From positions 1 through 64,000 of the forward strand of contig JAFLSW010000003.1 in NCBI GenBank assembly GCA_022510725.1: DNA of 64,000 bases, in the 5' to 3' direction. Origin of the DNA: Lachnospiraceae bacterium. Lineage in GTDB: Bacteria; Bacillota; Clostridia; Lachnospirales; Lachnospiraceae. The notes beneath the pieces are model-generated. The model saw only the letters and a list, made by a program, of their open reading frames with translations, was not told the DNA's origin and searched no databases. Below are positions 9,353 to 18,035 of the stretch, one piece after another. Numbering within the stretch: the stretch's first letter is position 1; the number at the start of each line of letters is the position of its first letter. The position numbers were made by a program, and so were the translations under genes.

Positions 9353-10056
9353 ATGCTCCTCATTAATATTTCAAATTTCTCTCTTACCTCGTGAGCTCTT
9401 TTCCGACCAAGCAATAATTCTTCTCCATTATCCAAAACAACGATATTTTTCTGTATGGAGTAAATATACCATCCATTAGCCAAATAGCTTTTATGCGTCC
9501 TTACAAAACCATATTTTTCCCATTGTTTTTCATAGGCTGACAGACTTCCATAGCACTCAAAAACTTTGCCATCCTTTGTGTGGATCTTGATCCAATGTCC
9601 ATAAATTTCCGCAAATGTAATATTCTTTACGCTTAATGTAATATTTCCCATGGATGTATGCAGACATACCAAGTGATTCTGAAACTGCACCTTGATATGT
9701 TCTTCTAATGCCTTAACCGCCTCTTCTAATTCAACATCCACATATTCCTTTCTAATAAATCGAAAGGGCTGAAACTGAATAGACGAATACACCAGTTCAT
9801 CATGAGCTGTAAGAAACAATATAGGCATTGGATGATTTTGTTTAATATAAACTGCTATCTCCATACCATTTATTTTAGGCATATCAATATCAAGGAATAC
9901 TGCATCAAAATAAGATAATTCCTTTAAAAACTTTTCCTCATCGTGGTAACTCTTGATGTCCCCTTCAATATTTAATTCTTTTAGCTTTTCCTCCAACTTA
10001 ACCTCAAATGTCTTTAAGAATATTGGCTCATCATCACAAACAGCAATGTGTAACAC
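9349..10056 (-). CDS. LytTR family response regulator
   Basis: Receiver domain (CDDEP, FLDIDMP, FLTAHDE) and LytTR domain (FVRTHKSYLAN...); GTG start with SD AGGAAAAGAGG. Confidence 0.92.
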   Translation of the reverse strand: MLHIAVCDDEPIFLKTFEVKLEEKLKELNIEGDIKSYHDEEKFLKELSYFDAVFLDIDMPKINGMEIAVYIKQNHPMPILFLTAHDELVYSSIQFQPFRFIRKEYVDVELEEAVKALEEHIKVQFQNHLVCLHTSMGNITLSVKNITFAEIYGHWIKIHTKDGKVFECYGSLSAYEKQWEKYGFVRTHKSYLANGWYIYSIQKNIVVLDNGEELLLGRKRAHEVREKFEILMRSI

Positions 10057-10180
10057 TTTTTAAATCCTCTTTTCCTGCTAAAATGAAGTCTGTTAAATTA
10101 CTAATAAACTTTTATCTATCATAATACTATCATTTTAGATAATCAAGAAGTGATGTTCTTATTTCTTTCCCAATGTTTCG

Positions 10181-10209
10181 TTGGATTTTTAAGGGATATA
10201 TGCTATACT
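10181..10209 (+). promoter_or_regulatory. Sigma-A-like promoter for mutS2 (TTGGAT-N17-TATACT)
   Basis: TTGGAT 10181-10186, TATACT 10204-10209, 6 nt before the ATG at 10216. Confidence 0.6.
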
Positions 10210-10215
10210 TTTCTC

Positions 10216-12585
10216 ATGAATAAGAAAGCATTGCAAACCTTGGAATTTGATAAGATCATAGAACAGCTTGCAGCCAATGCGGATTCGGAACCGGGCAGAC
10301 AGCTTTGTAAAAAAATCCTGCCAAGGACGGATATGGAGCAGATCCGGCTTTATCAGAAGCAGACCGGAGATGCTCTTTCCAGACTATTAAAAGACGGTTC
10401 TACTTCTTTTGGCAGCAATAAGGATATACGGCATATGACCAAGCATCTTGCCATAGGCGGCAGCTTAAATGCAGAAGAGCTGCTTTCCTTAGCATCCTTT
10501 TTGGAGAATGTGGCAAGAGTCAAACAATACGGCTGCAAGGCTCCCGATGCAGAGAGCGACAGCCTGACAGAATTTTTCGACAGCTTAGAGTCTTTGTCCG
10601 GTTTAAGTGCAGAGGTAAGGCGCTGTATTGTAGCTTCTGATGAATTTGCCGACGATGCCTCTCCCGCATTAAGAGACATTCGCAGGAAGATGGCGGGAAC
10701 CGGAGATAAGATCCATTCCCAGCTGACCTCCATGGTAAACGGCTCCCTGCGCACTTATTTGATGGATGCGGTCATTACCATGAGGGATAACCGCTATTGT
10801 CTGCCTGTAAAAGCGGAATACAAAAGCCAGGTGCCCGGCATGGTCCATGATCAGTCTTCCACCGGCTCCACCTTTTTTATCGAACCGGCAGCCATTGTGG
10901 AATTGAACAATCGATTAAAGGAACTGGCTCATGCGGAAAAAGAGGAAATAGAGAGAATTTTGGCAGAGCTTTCCGCTTCCTTTGCGCCCCACGCTGAGAC
11001 ACTGGAACAAAACGGTCAGACCATGACCCGTCTGGACTTTATTTTTGCCAAGGGAAGGCTGGCTTTGGCACAAAATGCCACGGAGCCTGTTTTTTCTCTC
11101 CATGACGGGATCAATATCCGAAAAGGGCGCCATCCTTTATTGGATCCTAAGACCGTGGTTCCTATTGATATCCGTCTGGGCGAAGAATTTGACCAACTGA
11201 TGATAACCGGACCCAACACCGGAGGCAAGACGGTTTCCCTAAAGACCGTTGGCCTCTTTACTCTTATGGGACAGGCAGGGCTGCATATTCCTGCCCTTCA
11301 CCAAAGTAAGCTTCAGGTATTTAATAATGTATTTGCAGATATCGGAGATGAACAGAGCATTGAACAGTCTTTGTCCACCTTTTCTTCTCACATGAAAAAT
11401 ATCATTTATATGTTGAAGGAATCGGATGAAAGAAGTCTCTGCCTTTTTGACGAGTTATGTGCAGGAACGGATCCCACTGAGGGTGCGGCACTTGCCATAT
11501 CCATTTTGTCTCATCTTCATGAAAAGAAGATCTGCACCATTGCCACTACCCATTACAGCGAGCTAAAGCTGTATGCCTTGTCCACAGAAGGTGTGGAAAA
11601 TGCCAGCTGTGAATTCGATGTAGAGACCTTATCCCCCACTTACCGGCTTTTGATCGGTATTCCCGGTAAAAGTAATGCCTTTGCCATATCCGGTAAGTTA
11701 GGACTTCCCCAGAACTTTATCGAGCATGCCAGAGCACAGCTTTCCAATGAGGACAACAGCTTTGAAGATGTGCTTGCAGATCTGGAGAAAAGCCGCCTTA
11801 CCATTGAGCGGGAGCAGCTGGAGATTGAGGCCTACAAAAAAGAGGTTGAAACCTTAAAGGAGCAGCTTTTACAAAAACAGCAAAAGGCGGATGCGGCAAA
11901 AGAGGATATTTTAAGAGAGGCCAATATACAGGCCAAAGAGATCTTGCAGGAAGCAAAGGATCTGGCGGACGAAACCATCCGAAGCTTCAATCAATATGCC
12001 AAGGATGCCAATATTCAGGAAATGGAAGCAAAACGCCAAAGAGTAGGAAGGGCCATTTCCAAAAAGAATGAAAAGCTTTCCACAAAAGCAAAGGCACCCA
12101 AAGGACCGGGAATTTCCAAAGAAGAGGCCAAGCCCGGAGAAAAAGTAAAGGTGCTTTCCATGGGCGTAGAGGGTATTATTGTTTCTGCCCCGGATGCAAA
12201 GGGTAATCTGTTTGTCCAGTGCGGTATCATCAAATCCAAGGTCAATTTAAAGGATCTGGCTCCCGCACCGGAAGAAGAGATCAAAACCAATGTATTAGTC
12301 CGCAGTCATTCTTCCAAGATCAAGGCATCAAAGGCAGCCTCCATCTCTCCTGAGATCAATCTTTTGGGCATGACCTGTGATGAGGCCATTTCCGTTTTGG
12401 ATAAATATTTGGACGATGCCTATATGTCCCATCTGCCCAGTGTGCGGATCGTCCACGGCAAAGGAACCGGCGCCTTGCGCAAGGCAGTGTCCCAGCATTT
12501 GAAAGGCTTGTCCTATATCGCTTCCTTCCGTTTGGGAGAGTTTGGCGAAGGGGATGCAGGCGTTACCATTGCGGAGTTTAAGTAA
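10216..12585 (+). CDS. mutS2: Endonuclease MutS2
   Basis: MNKKALQTLEFDKIIEQL start, Walker A GPNTGGKTVSLKT, FDELCAGTDPTEGAAL, C-terminal Smr domain (VRIVHGKGTGALR). The start at 10216 fits the family better than 10150. Confidence 0.95.
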   Translation: MNKKALQTLEFDKIIEQLAANADSEPGRQLCKKILPRTDMEQIRLYQKQTGDALSRLLKDGSTSFGSNKDIRHMTKHLAIGGSLNAEELLSLASFLENVARVKQYGCKAPDAESDSLTEFFDSLESLSGLSAEVRRCIVASDEFADDASPALRDIRRKMAGTGDKIHSQLTSMVNGSLRTYLMDAVITMRDNRYCLPVKAEYKSQVPGMVHDQSSTGSTFFIEPAAIVELNNRLKELAHAEKEEIERILAELSASFAPHAETLEQNGQTMTRLDFIFAKGRLALAQNATEPVFSLHDGINIRKGRHPLLDPKTVVPIDIRLGEEFDQLMITGPNTGGKTVSLKTVGLFTLMGQAGLHIPALHQSKLQVFNNVFADIGDEQSIEQSLSTFSSHMKNIIYMLKESDERSLCLFDELCAGTDPTEGAALAISILSHLHEKKICTIATTHYSELKLYALSTEGVENASCEFDVETLSPTYRLLIGIPGKSNAFAISGKLGLPQNFIEHARAQLSNEDNSFEDVLADLEKSRLTIEREQLEIEAYKKEVETLKEQLLQKQQKADAAKEDILREANIQAKEILQEAKDLADETIRSFNQYAKDANIQEMEAKRQRVGRAISKKNEKLSTKAKAPKGPGISKEEAKPGEKVKVLSMGVEGIIVSAPDAKGNLFVQCGIIKSKVNLKDLAPAPEEEIKTNVLVRSHSSKIKASKAASISPEINLLGMTCDEAISVLDKYLDDAYMSHLPSVRIVHGKGTGALRKAVSQHLKGLSYIASFRLGEFGEGDAGVTIAEFK

Positions 12586-12611
12586 TATAACACACAATCA
12601 AGGAGGTAGCT

Positions 12612-13328
12612 ATGGCTAACAAACAAAAAATCCTGATCGTAGATGATGATGAAAATATTGCAGAGCTGATTTCTTTGTATCTTACAAAGGAATGCTTTGA
12701 GACCTTTATTGTCCATGACGGCGAGTCTGCTCTGGATGCGGTAAAGAGCTTTGAACCCAATCTGATCTTATTGGATCTGATGCTGCCGGGCATAGACGGA
12801 TATCAGGTCTGTAGGGAAGTGCGGGCTTCCTCTTCCATTCCTATCATCATGCTTTCCGCAAAGGGAGAGATCTTTGATAAGGTATTGGGGCTGGAGCTGG
12901 GGGCAGACGATTATATGGAGAAGCCCTTTGACACAAAGGAAATGGTTGCCAGGGTAAAGGCAGTGCTTCGCCGTTATAAACCTGCTGCCGATGCTGTCAA
13001 AGAGAGTATTCCTGCCTCTCCTCAGGCAAAGGTTGCCCAGTATCCCGATCTGACCATCAATCTGACCAATTACTCTGTTGTTTACAAAGGAAAGGTTATT
13101 GAAATGCCCCCGAAAGAACTGGAACTTTTGTATTTTCTTGCGGCATCTCCCAATCAGGTTTTTACCAGAGAGCAGCTGTTGGACCAGATCTGGGGCTATG
13201 AATATATCGGCGACACCCGTACTGTGGATGTGCATATCAAAAGGCTGAGAGAAAAGATAAGAGACCATGAATCATGGCGTTTGTCCACGGTGTGGGGAAT
13301 CGGATACAAATTTGAGGTATTGGGATGA
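12612..13328 (+). CDS. OmpR/PhoB-family response regulator
   Basis: Receiver (VDDDENI, LLDLMLPGIDGY, MLSAKGE) and winged helix (RTVDVHIKRLREKI); SD AAGGAGG. Confidence 0.94.
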   Translation: MANKQKILIVDDDENIAELISLYLTKECFETFIVHDGESALDAVKSFEPNLILLDLMLPGIDGYQVCREVRASSSIPIIMLSAKGEIFDKVLGLELGADDYMEKPFDTKEMVARVKAVLRRYKPAADAVKESIPASPQAKVAQYPDLTINLTNYSVVYKGKVIEMPPKELELLYFLAASPNQVFTREQLLDQIWGYEYIGDTRTVDVHIKRLREKIRDHESWRLSTVWGIGYKFEVLG

Positions 13329-14746
13329 GAAAAACACTATATCTAAAGTTTCTTATTGCATATATCATATTCGGCTGTTTTGGTTTTGTGGCGGTAGCTA
13401 CCTTTTCCTCTTCCCTGACCCTGGAGCATGAGACCAGGGAAACGGCGGAGAATCTCTACCGGGAAGCTTCCCTCATTGCCAAAACCTATGCCAGCGAGCT
13501 TTACAACAATCAGATCACCATCGAGACTGCTTACACACAGCTCAATGCGCTGGCCACCTATCTGTCCGCATCCATCTGGATCGTAAATCCTTCCGGTACG
13601 GTCATTTTAAATTCCCTGGAAATGCCGGATGTGTCCAATCCCAGGATCATTGAGGATTTCAATCCTTCCATTACTTCGGATTCCTATTATATCCGGGACA
13701 ATTTTTTTGGAGAGTTTGATGAGGAAATGCTCAGCGTCTATACTCCCATTACCTCCAATTACAAGATCAAAGGCTATGTGGTCATTCATCAGCCTATGAG
13801 CGAGCTACGGGCAAGAAGCGACGACTATCTGAGCATCACTTATATTACCCTGGTGGTTTTGATCTTTCTTTCCCTGATCATTTTACTGTTCTTTACAGAG
13901 GTGTTTTATATCCCTCTGCGAAAGATCATTTATGCAACGGATCAGTATGCCGCAGGCAACATGCATTATGAATTTTCTTTGGACAGCAGCGACGAGTTGG
14001 GTTATCTGGCGGCAACTCTTAACTATATGGCAAGCGAAATCGCCCGTTCCGAGGATATTCAGAAAAAGTTTGTTGCCAATGTATCCCATGACTTCCGCTC
14101 TCCCCTTACCTCCATACGGGGTTATCTGGAAGCCATGTTAGACGGTACCGTTCCGCCGGAAATGCATGAAAAATATCTGAACATAGTCATGAACGAAACG
14201 GACCGGCTTGCCAAGCTGACCAACTCCCTTTTGACTTTAAACAATTTGAATACCAAGGGCATGGTTTTAGAGGTGTCGGATTTTGATATCAACGATGTCA
14301 TCCGCAATACCGTGGCTACCTTTGAGGGGACCTGTGAAAAGAAAAAAATCAGCATTTCCCTGATCCTGACAGGTGAGGAAATGCTGGTTCATGCTGATAT
14401 GACCCGTATCCAGCAGGTATTATACAATCTGTTGGATAACGCTATTAAATTTTCCCACAATCAATCTACCATTACCATTGAGACCCGGGAAAAGAACAAT
14501 AAGCTGTTTGTTTCCGTAAAGGACACCGGCATCGGCATTCCCAAGGACAGCTTAAAGATGATCTTTGACCGTTTCTATAAAACGGATCTTTCCAGAGGAA
14601 AGGATAAGAAAGGAACCGGTTTGGGACTTTCTATCACCAAAGAGATCATTCACTCCCACGGTGAGAACATCAATGTGATCAGTACCGAAGGGGTCGGTTC
14701 CGAGTTTATCTTTACTCTGGCCTTATCGGAAGAAGACGATGATTAA
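13325..14746 (+). CDS. Sensor histidine kinase (HAMP, HisKA, HATPase)
   Basis: ANVSHDFRSPLTSIRGY H-box, LLDNAIKFSHN, DTGIGIPKDSL, GTGLGLSI. Confidence 0.94.
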   Translation: MRKTLYLKFLIAYIIFGCFGFVAVATFSSSLTLEHETRETAENLYREASLIAKTYASELYNNQITIETAYTQLNALATYLSASIWIVNPSGTVILNSLEMPDVSNPRIIEDFNPSITSDSYYIRDNFFGEFDEEMLSVYTPITSNYKIKGYVVIHQPMSELRARSDDYLSITYITLVVLIFLSLIILLFFTEVFYIPLRKIIYATDQYAAGNMHYEFSLDSSDELGYLAATLNYMASEIARSEDIQKKFVANVSHDFRSPLTSIRGYLEAMLDGTVPPEMHEKYLNIVMNETDRLAKLTNSLLTLNNLNTKGMVLEVSDFDINDVIRNTVATFEGTCEKKKISISLILTGEEMLVHADMTRIQQVLYNLLDNAIKFSHNQSTITIETREKNNKLFVSVKDTGIGIPKDSLKMIFDRFYKTDLSRGKDKKGTGLGLSITKEIIHSHGENINVISTEGVGSEFIFTLALSEEDDD

Positions 14747-15240
14747 CCCTCTTTCCAATGAAGTCTGTGCAGCTCTCCCATTAACTGCATGGATGCAAAG
14801 TTTTGCTGACGCAGCCCTTCGTATAACACAATAGCTGCAGAATTGGACAGATTTAAGGAACGGATCGCCGGTTCCATGGGAATACGGATGCAGCATTCTT
14901 CATGCTCCACCAGGATTTCCTCAGGAATGCCGGCGCTTTCTTTTCCAAACATGATAAAGTCATCCGGTCCATATTCTACTTCCGTATAAATCCTTTTTGC
15001 TTTTGTGGTGGCCATCCAGATCTTCGCTCCGGGATGCTTTGCTTTAAAATCTTCAAAGTTGATGTAGGTATGGACATCCAGATCCTTCCAATAATCCATT
15101 CCCGCCCGCTTCAGGGCTTTTTCACTTAAAGAAAATCCCAAAGGCTCGATCAAATGCAGGCTGGTGCCTGTTGCCACACAGGTCCTTCCAATGTTGCCTG
15201 TATTAGCCGGAATCTCCGGCTGGTGTAAGACAATATTCAT
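14743..15240 (-). CDS. trmL: tRNA (cytidine(34)-2'-O)-methyltransferase TrmL
   Basis: SPOUT motifs: MNIVLHQPEIPANTGNIGRTC, FGKESAGIPEE, RSLNLSNSAAIVLYE. Confidence 0.93.
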   Translation of the reverse strand: MNIVLHQPEIPANTGNIGRTCVATGTSLHLIEPLGFSLSEKALKRAGMDYWKDLDVHTYINFEDFKAKHPGAKIWMATTKAKRIYTEVEYGPDDFIMFGKESAGIPEEILVEHEECCIRIPMEPAIRSLNLSNSAAIVLYEGLRQQNFASMQLMGELHRLHWKEG

Positions 15241-15241
15241 A

Positions 15242-16420
15242 CTATGCCCGCCCCTGCTCTTTCCGAAGCCGTTCTACAAAATTCTTAAGCTTATCGATAG
15301 CCACCTTTAAATTTTCCAGGGAATACGCATAGGAGATCCGCAAGAATCCTTCTCCACAGTCACCGAACGCCGTACCCGGCACCACAGCTACTTTTTCTTC
15401 TTCCAAAAATCTGGTGGCAAATTCATCACTGGTCATGCCGAATTCTTTGATACAGGGGAATACATAAAAAGCGCCGTAAGGCTCAAAGCACTGCAGTCCC
15501 ATTTCCCGGAAGGAATGCATCAAAAACCGCCGTCTCTGGTTATATGCTTCCCGCATCTGCTTCACATCTTCATCACCGTTTTTCAAGGCATTGACTGCTG
15601 CATACTGGCTGGTAGTAGGTGCACACATAATGGCAAACTGATGGATCTTGGTCATCTGCTCAATGATCTCTTTGGGACCGCAGGCATAGCCCAGTCTCCA
15701 TCCGGTCATGGCATAAGCTTTGGAAAATCCGTTGATCAATACAGTACGCTCATACATGCCCGGTAAAGAGGCAATAGACACATGTTTATCCTTATATGTA
15801 AGCTCTGCATAGATTTCATCCGACATCACATAGAGATCATGCTTCCTGATCACTTCTGCAATAGCTTCTAAGTCCTTTTGCTCCATGATGGCACCGGTAG
15901 GGTTATTGGGAAAAGGCAAGATCAAAACTTTTGTCTTTTCTGTAATGGCATCTTCTAACTCCTGTGCAGTGAGACGGAATTCATTTTCATTTTTTAGATT
16001 GATCACCACCGGCACACCGCCTGCCAGAATAGTACAAGGCTCGTAGGAAACATAGCTGGGCTGGGGGATCAGTACTTCGTCTCCGGGATCCAACATGGCG
16101 CGCAGGCCGATATCAATGGCTTCCGAACCGCCAACGGTTATGATAACCTGGTCGTTATAATTGTATTCCACACCCTGACTTCTCTTTAAATAATTGCAGA
16201 TCTCCACCCTCAGCTCTTTTAGACCTGAATTGGAGGTATAAAATGTACGGCCTTTCTCCAGGGAATAGATTCCTTCATCCCTGATATGCCAGGGCGTATC
16301 AAAATCCGGTTCGCCTACACCCAGAGAAATGGCATCCGGCATTTCACTAACGATGTCAAAAAATTTTCGAATGCCCGAAGGCTTAATCTCTTTAATCTGT
16401 TTTGATAATGGATCTCTCAT
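15242..16420 (-). CDS. PLP-dependent aminotransferase, class I/II
   Basis: SLGVGEPDFDTPWHI, NNPTGA, SDEIYAEL, NGFSKAYAMTGWRLGY. Confidence 0.93.
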   Translation of the reverse strand: MRDPLSKQIKEIKPSGIRKFFDIVSEMPDAISLGVGEPDFDTPWHIRDEGIYSLEKGRTFYTSNSGLKELRVEICNYLKRSQGVEYNYNDQVIITVGGSEAIDIGLRAMLDPGDEVLIPQPSYVSYEPCTILAGGVPVVINLKNENEFRLTAQELEDAITEKTKVLILPFPNNPTGAIMEQKDLEAIAEVIRKHDLYVMSDEIYAELTYKDKHVSIASLPGMYERTVLINGFSKAYAMTGWRLGYACGPKEIIEQMTKIHQFAIMCAPTTSQYAAVNALKNGDEDVKQMREAYNQRRRFLMHSFREMGLQCFEPYGAFYVFPCIKEFGMTSDEFATRFLEEEKVAVVPGTAFGDCGEGFLRISYAYSLENLKVAIDKLKNFVERLRKEQGRA

Positions 16421-16899
16421 GGCGTTACCTTCATCCTTTCATCTGTATATGCTTTTGAAATAATGGTTCCGTGGTCTTTGTATTTTTTCAGGATAAAGTG
16501 TGTGGCTGTACTTAATACAGACTCCAGAGTAGAAAGCTTATCCGTTACAAAGGTGGAGATCTCCTTTAAGGATTTTCCTTCCAGGGTAACCAACAGGTCA
16601 TAGCCGCCGGAGATCAAAAATACGGAATTAACCTCCGGATACTTGTAGATCCTCTCCGCAATATTGTCAAAGCCCTGTCCTCTCTGGGGTGTAACCCGCA
16701 CTTCGATTAAGGCGGATACTTTTTCGATATTGGTCTTTTCCCAGTCGATCAGGGTATGAAATCCGCAAATGATCCCTTCCTCTTCCATGGCCTTCAGTTC
16801 ATTGGCTATCTGGATCTCTGTTACACCCAAAATGATCGCCAGCTCTGCAATCTCCACTCTGCTGTTTTTCTCGATAATGCTCAATAATTGTTCTCTCAT
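16417..16899 (-). CDS. Lrp/AsnC family transcriptional regulator
   Basis: Start MREQLLSIIEKNSRVEIAELAIILGVTE; Lrp HTH and RAM-like domain. The upstream extension overlaps the neighbouring CDS and is unlikely. Confidence 0.88.
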   Translation of the reverse strand: MREQLLSIIEKNSRVEIAELAIILGVTEIQIANELKAMEEEGIICGFHTLIDWEKTNIEKVSALIEVRVTPQRGQGFDNIAERIYKYPEVNSVFLISGGYDLLVTLEGKSLKEISTFVTDKLSTLESVLSTATHFILKKYKDHGTIISKAYTDERMKVTP

Positions 16900-16900
16900 A

Positions 16901-17935
16901 TTAACTCCGTTCCCCCTGTCTTTCCAGGGCTTTATATAATTCATCGGTTTTGGGCGGCTCTAAAAATCTGGTTTCGCCATCATTTATAACCACCCTATCG
17001 TTACCTTCTGTTACCTTTCCGATCACTGCGCTAGGGATCTGCTCTTTTTCCAATTCCCTTACCAGATCATGTCCGTTATCAGCTGCGATCAAAAGACTTC
17101 CTGATGACATCAGCTCATAAGGATTGATATCAAAGTAGTTGCAGATCTCCACTGTAGCCTGTCGGATAGGCAGCTTTTTTAGATCAATGTTCAGTCCAAC
17201 GCCTGCGCTTTCTGCCAATTCCCAGAGAGCTCCGAAAACCCCGCCCTCTGTAATATCGTGCATCGCGCTGACGCCGGACTTACCGGCGATAGCGGCCTCG
17301 GACAAAATCGAAAGATAGGCATCATATCCTGCCGCCTCTTCCACCAACTGAATGGGGAATTTTTTTAACAATTCTTCTTTTCGTTCTTTTGCCAAAATGG
17401 AGGTGCCTTCCAGGCCGACCCATTTCGTTATGACGATATCCTGTCCCGGTCTGGCGCCTTTTGTGGCTAAGAACCGGTCCTTTTTCACTTTTCCGATTCC
17501 GGTTATGCTTAGAAGCGGTCTTGTTACCGCATCCGTTACCTCTGTATGCCCGCCTATGACCTGAATGCCCAGTTCTTCACAGGCCCCTTCCAGATCCTGC
17601 ATGATCTCTTTGATCTCGGCTTCGGTTATCTCCGGGGGAAGCATGGCACATACCATCATTCCGATCACTTCTGCGCCGCTGGAGGCAATGTCGTTGGCAG
17701 AGATCATAACCGCCCACCTGCCCATATCCTTGCTGGTTCCCGTAATGGGATCGGTAGACAGGACCATGACCTCATCCGGTTCTAAGGCAAGAGCCGCGCA
17801 ATCCTCACCCACACCCGCCCCCATCAAGACCTCGGGACGACTCGTCTTTATTTGTTTTAGTATAGACCGTTTTAATACATTTTCCGGTACTTTTCCAATT
17901 TTCATTTCTTTATCCTCAATCCTATGCTGCTCCAT
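16901..17935 (-). CDS. AIR synthase-related (HypE-like) protein
   Basis: GVGEDCAAL, STDPITG, DLEGACEELGIQVIGGHTEVT, MHDITEGGVFGALWELAE. Confidence 0.85.
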   Translation of the reverse strand: MEQHRIEDKEMKIGKVPENVLKRSILKQIKTSRPEVLMGAGVGEDCAALALEPDEVMVLSTDPITGTSKDMGRWAVMISANDIASSGAEVIGMMVCAMLPPEITEAEIKEIMQDLEGACEELGIQVIGGHTEVTDAVTRPLLSITGIGKVKKDRFLATKGARPGQDIVITKWVGLEGTSILAKERKEELLKKFPIQLVEEAAGYDAYLSILSEAAIAGKSGVSAMHDITEGGVFGALWELAESAGVGLNIDLKKLPIRQATVEICNYFDINPYELMSSGSLLIAADNGHDLVRELEKEQIPSAVIGKVTEGNDRVVINDGETRFLEPPKTDELYKALERQGERS

Positions 17936-18035
17936 GGGACTTTTCGGTTTTACGGATACATATAACTTTAGGAAGCCGATCCGCCTTTGAATCTGCTTCC
18001 TAAAGAAAATTTACCTATTTTACTCTTTATTCTTC

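Noticed and set aside
4257-10056. Agr-type quorum-sensing locus
   Set aside because: The kinase and regulator are Agr-like in family, but I found no agrB or agrD-like peptide gene in the intergenic spaces.
17944-18005. Inverted repeat TTTAGGAAGC...GCTTCCTAAA downstream of VanW as a terminator
   Set aside because: The stem is real, but the 18-nt loop and lack of a U-tract make a standard intrinsic terminator call unsafe.
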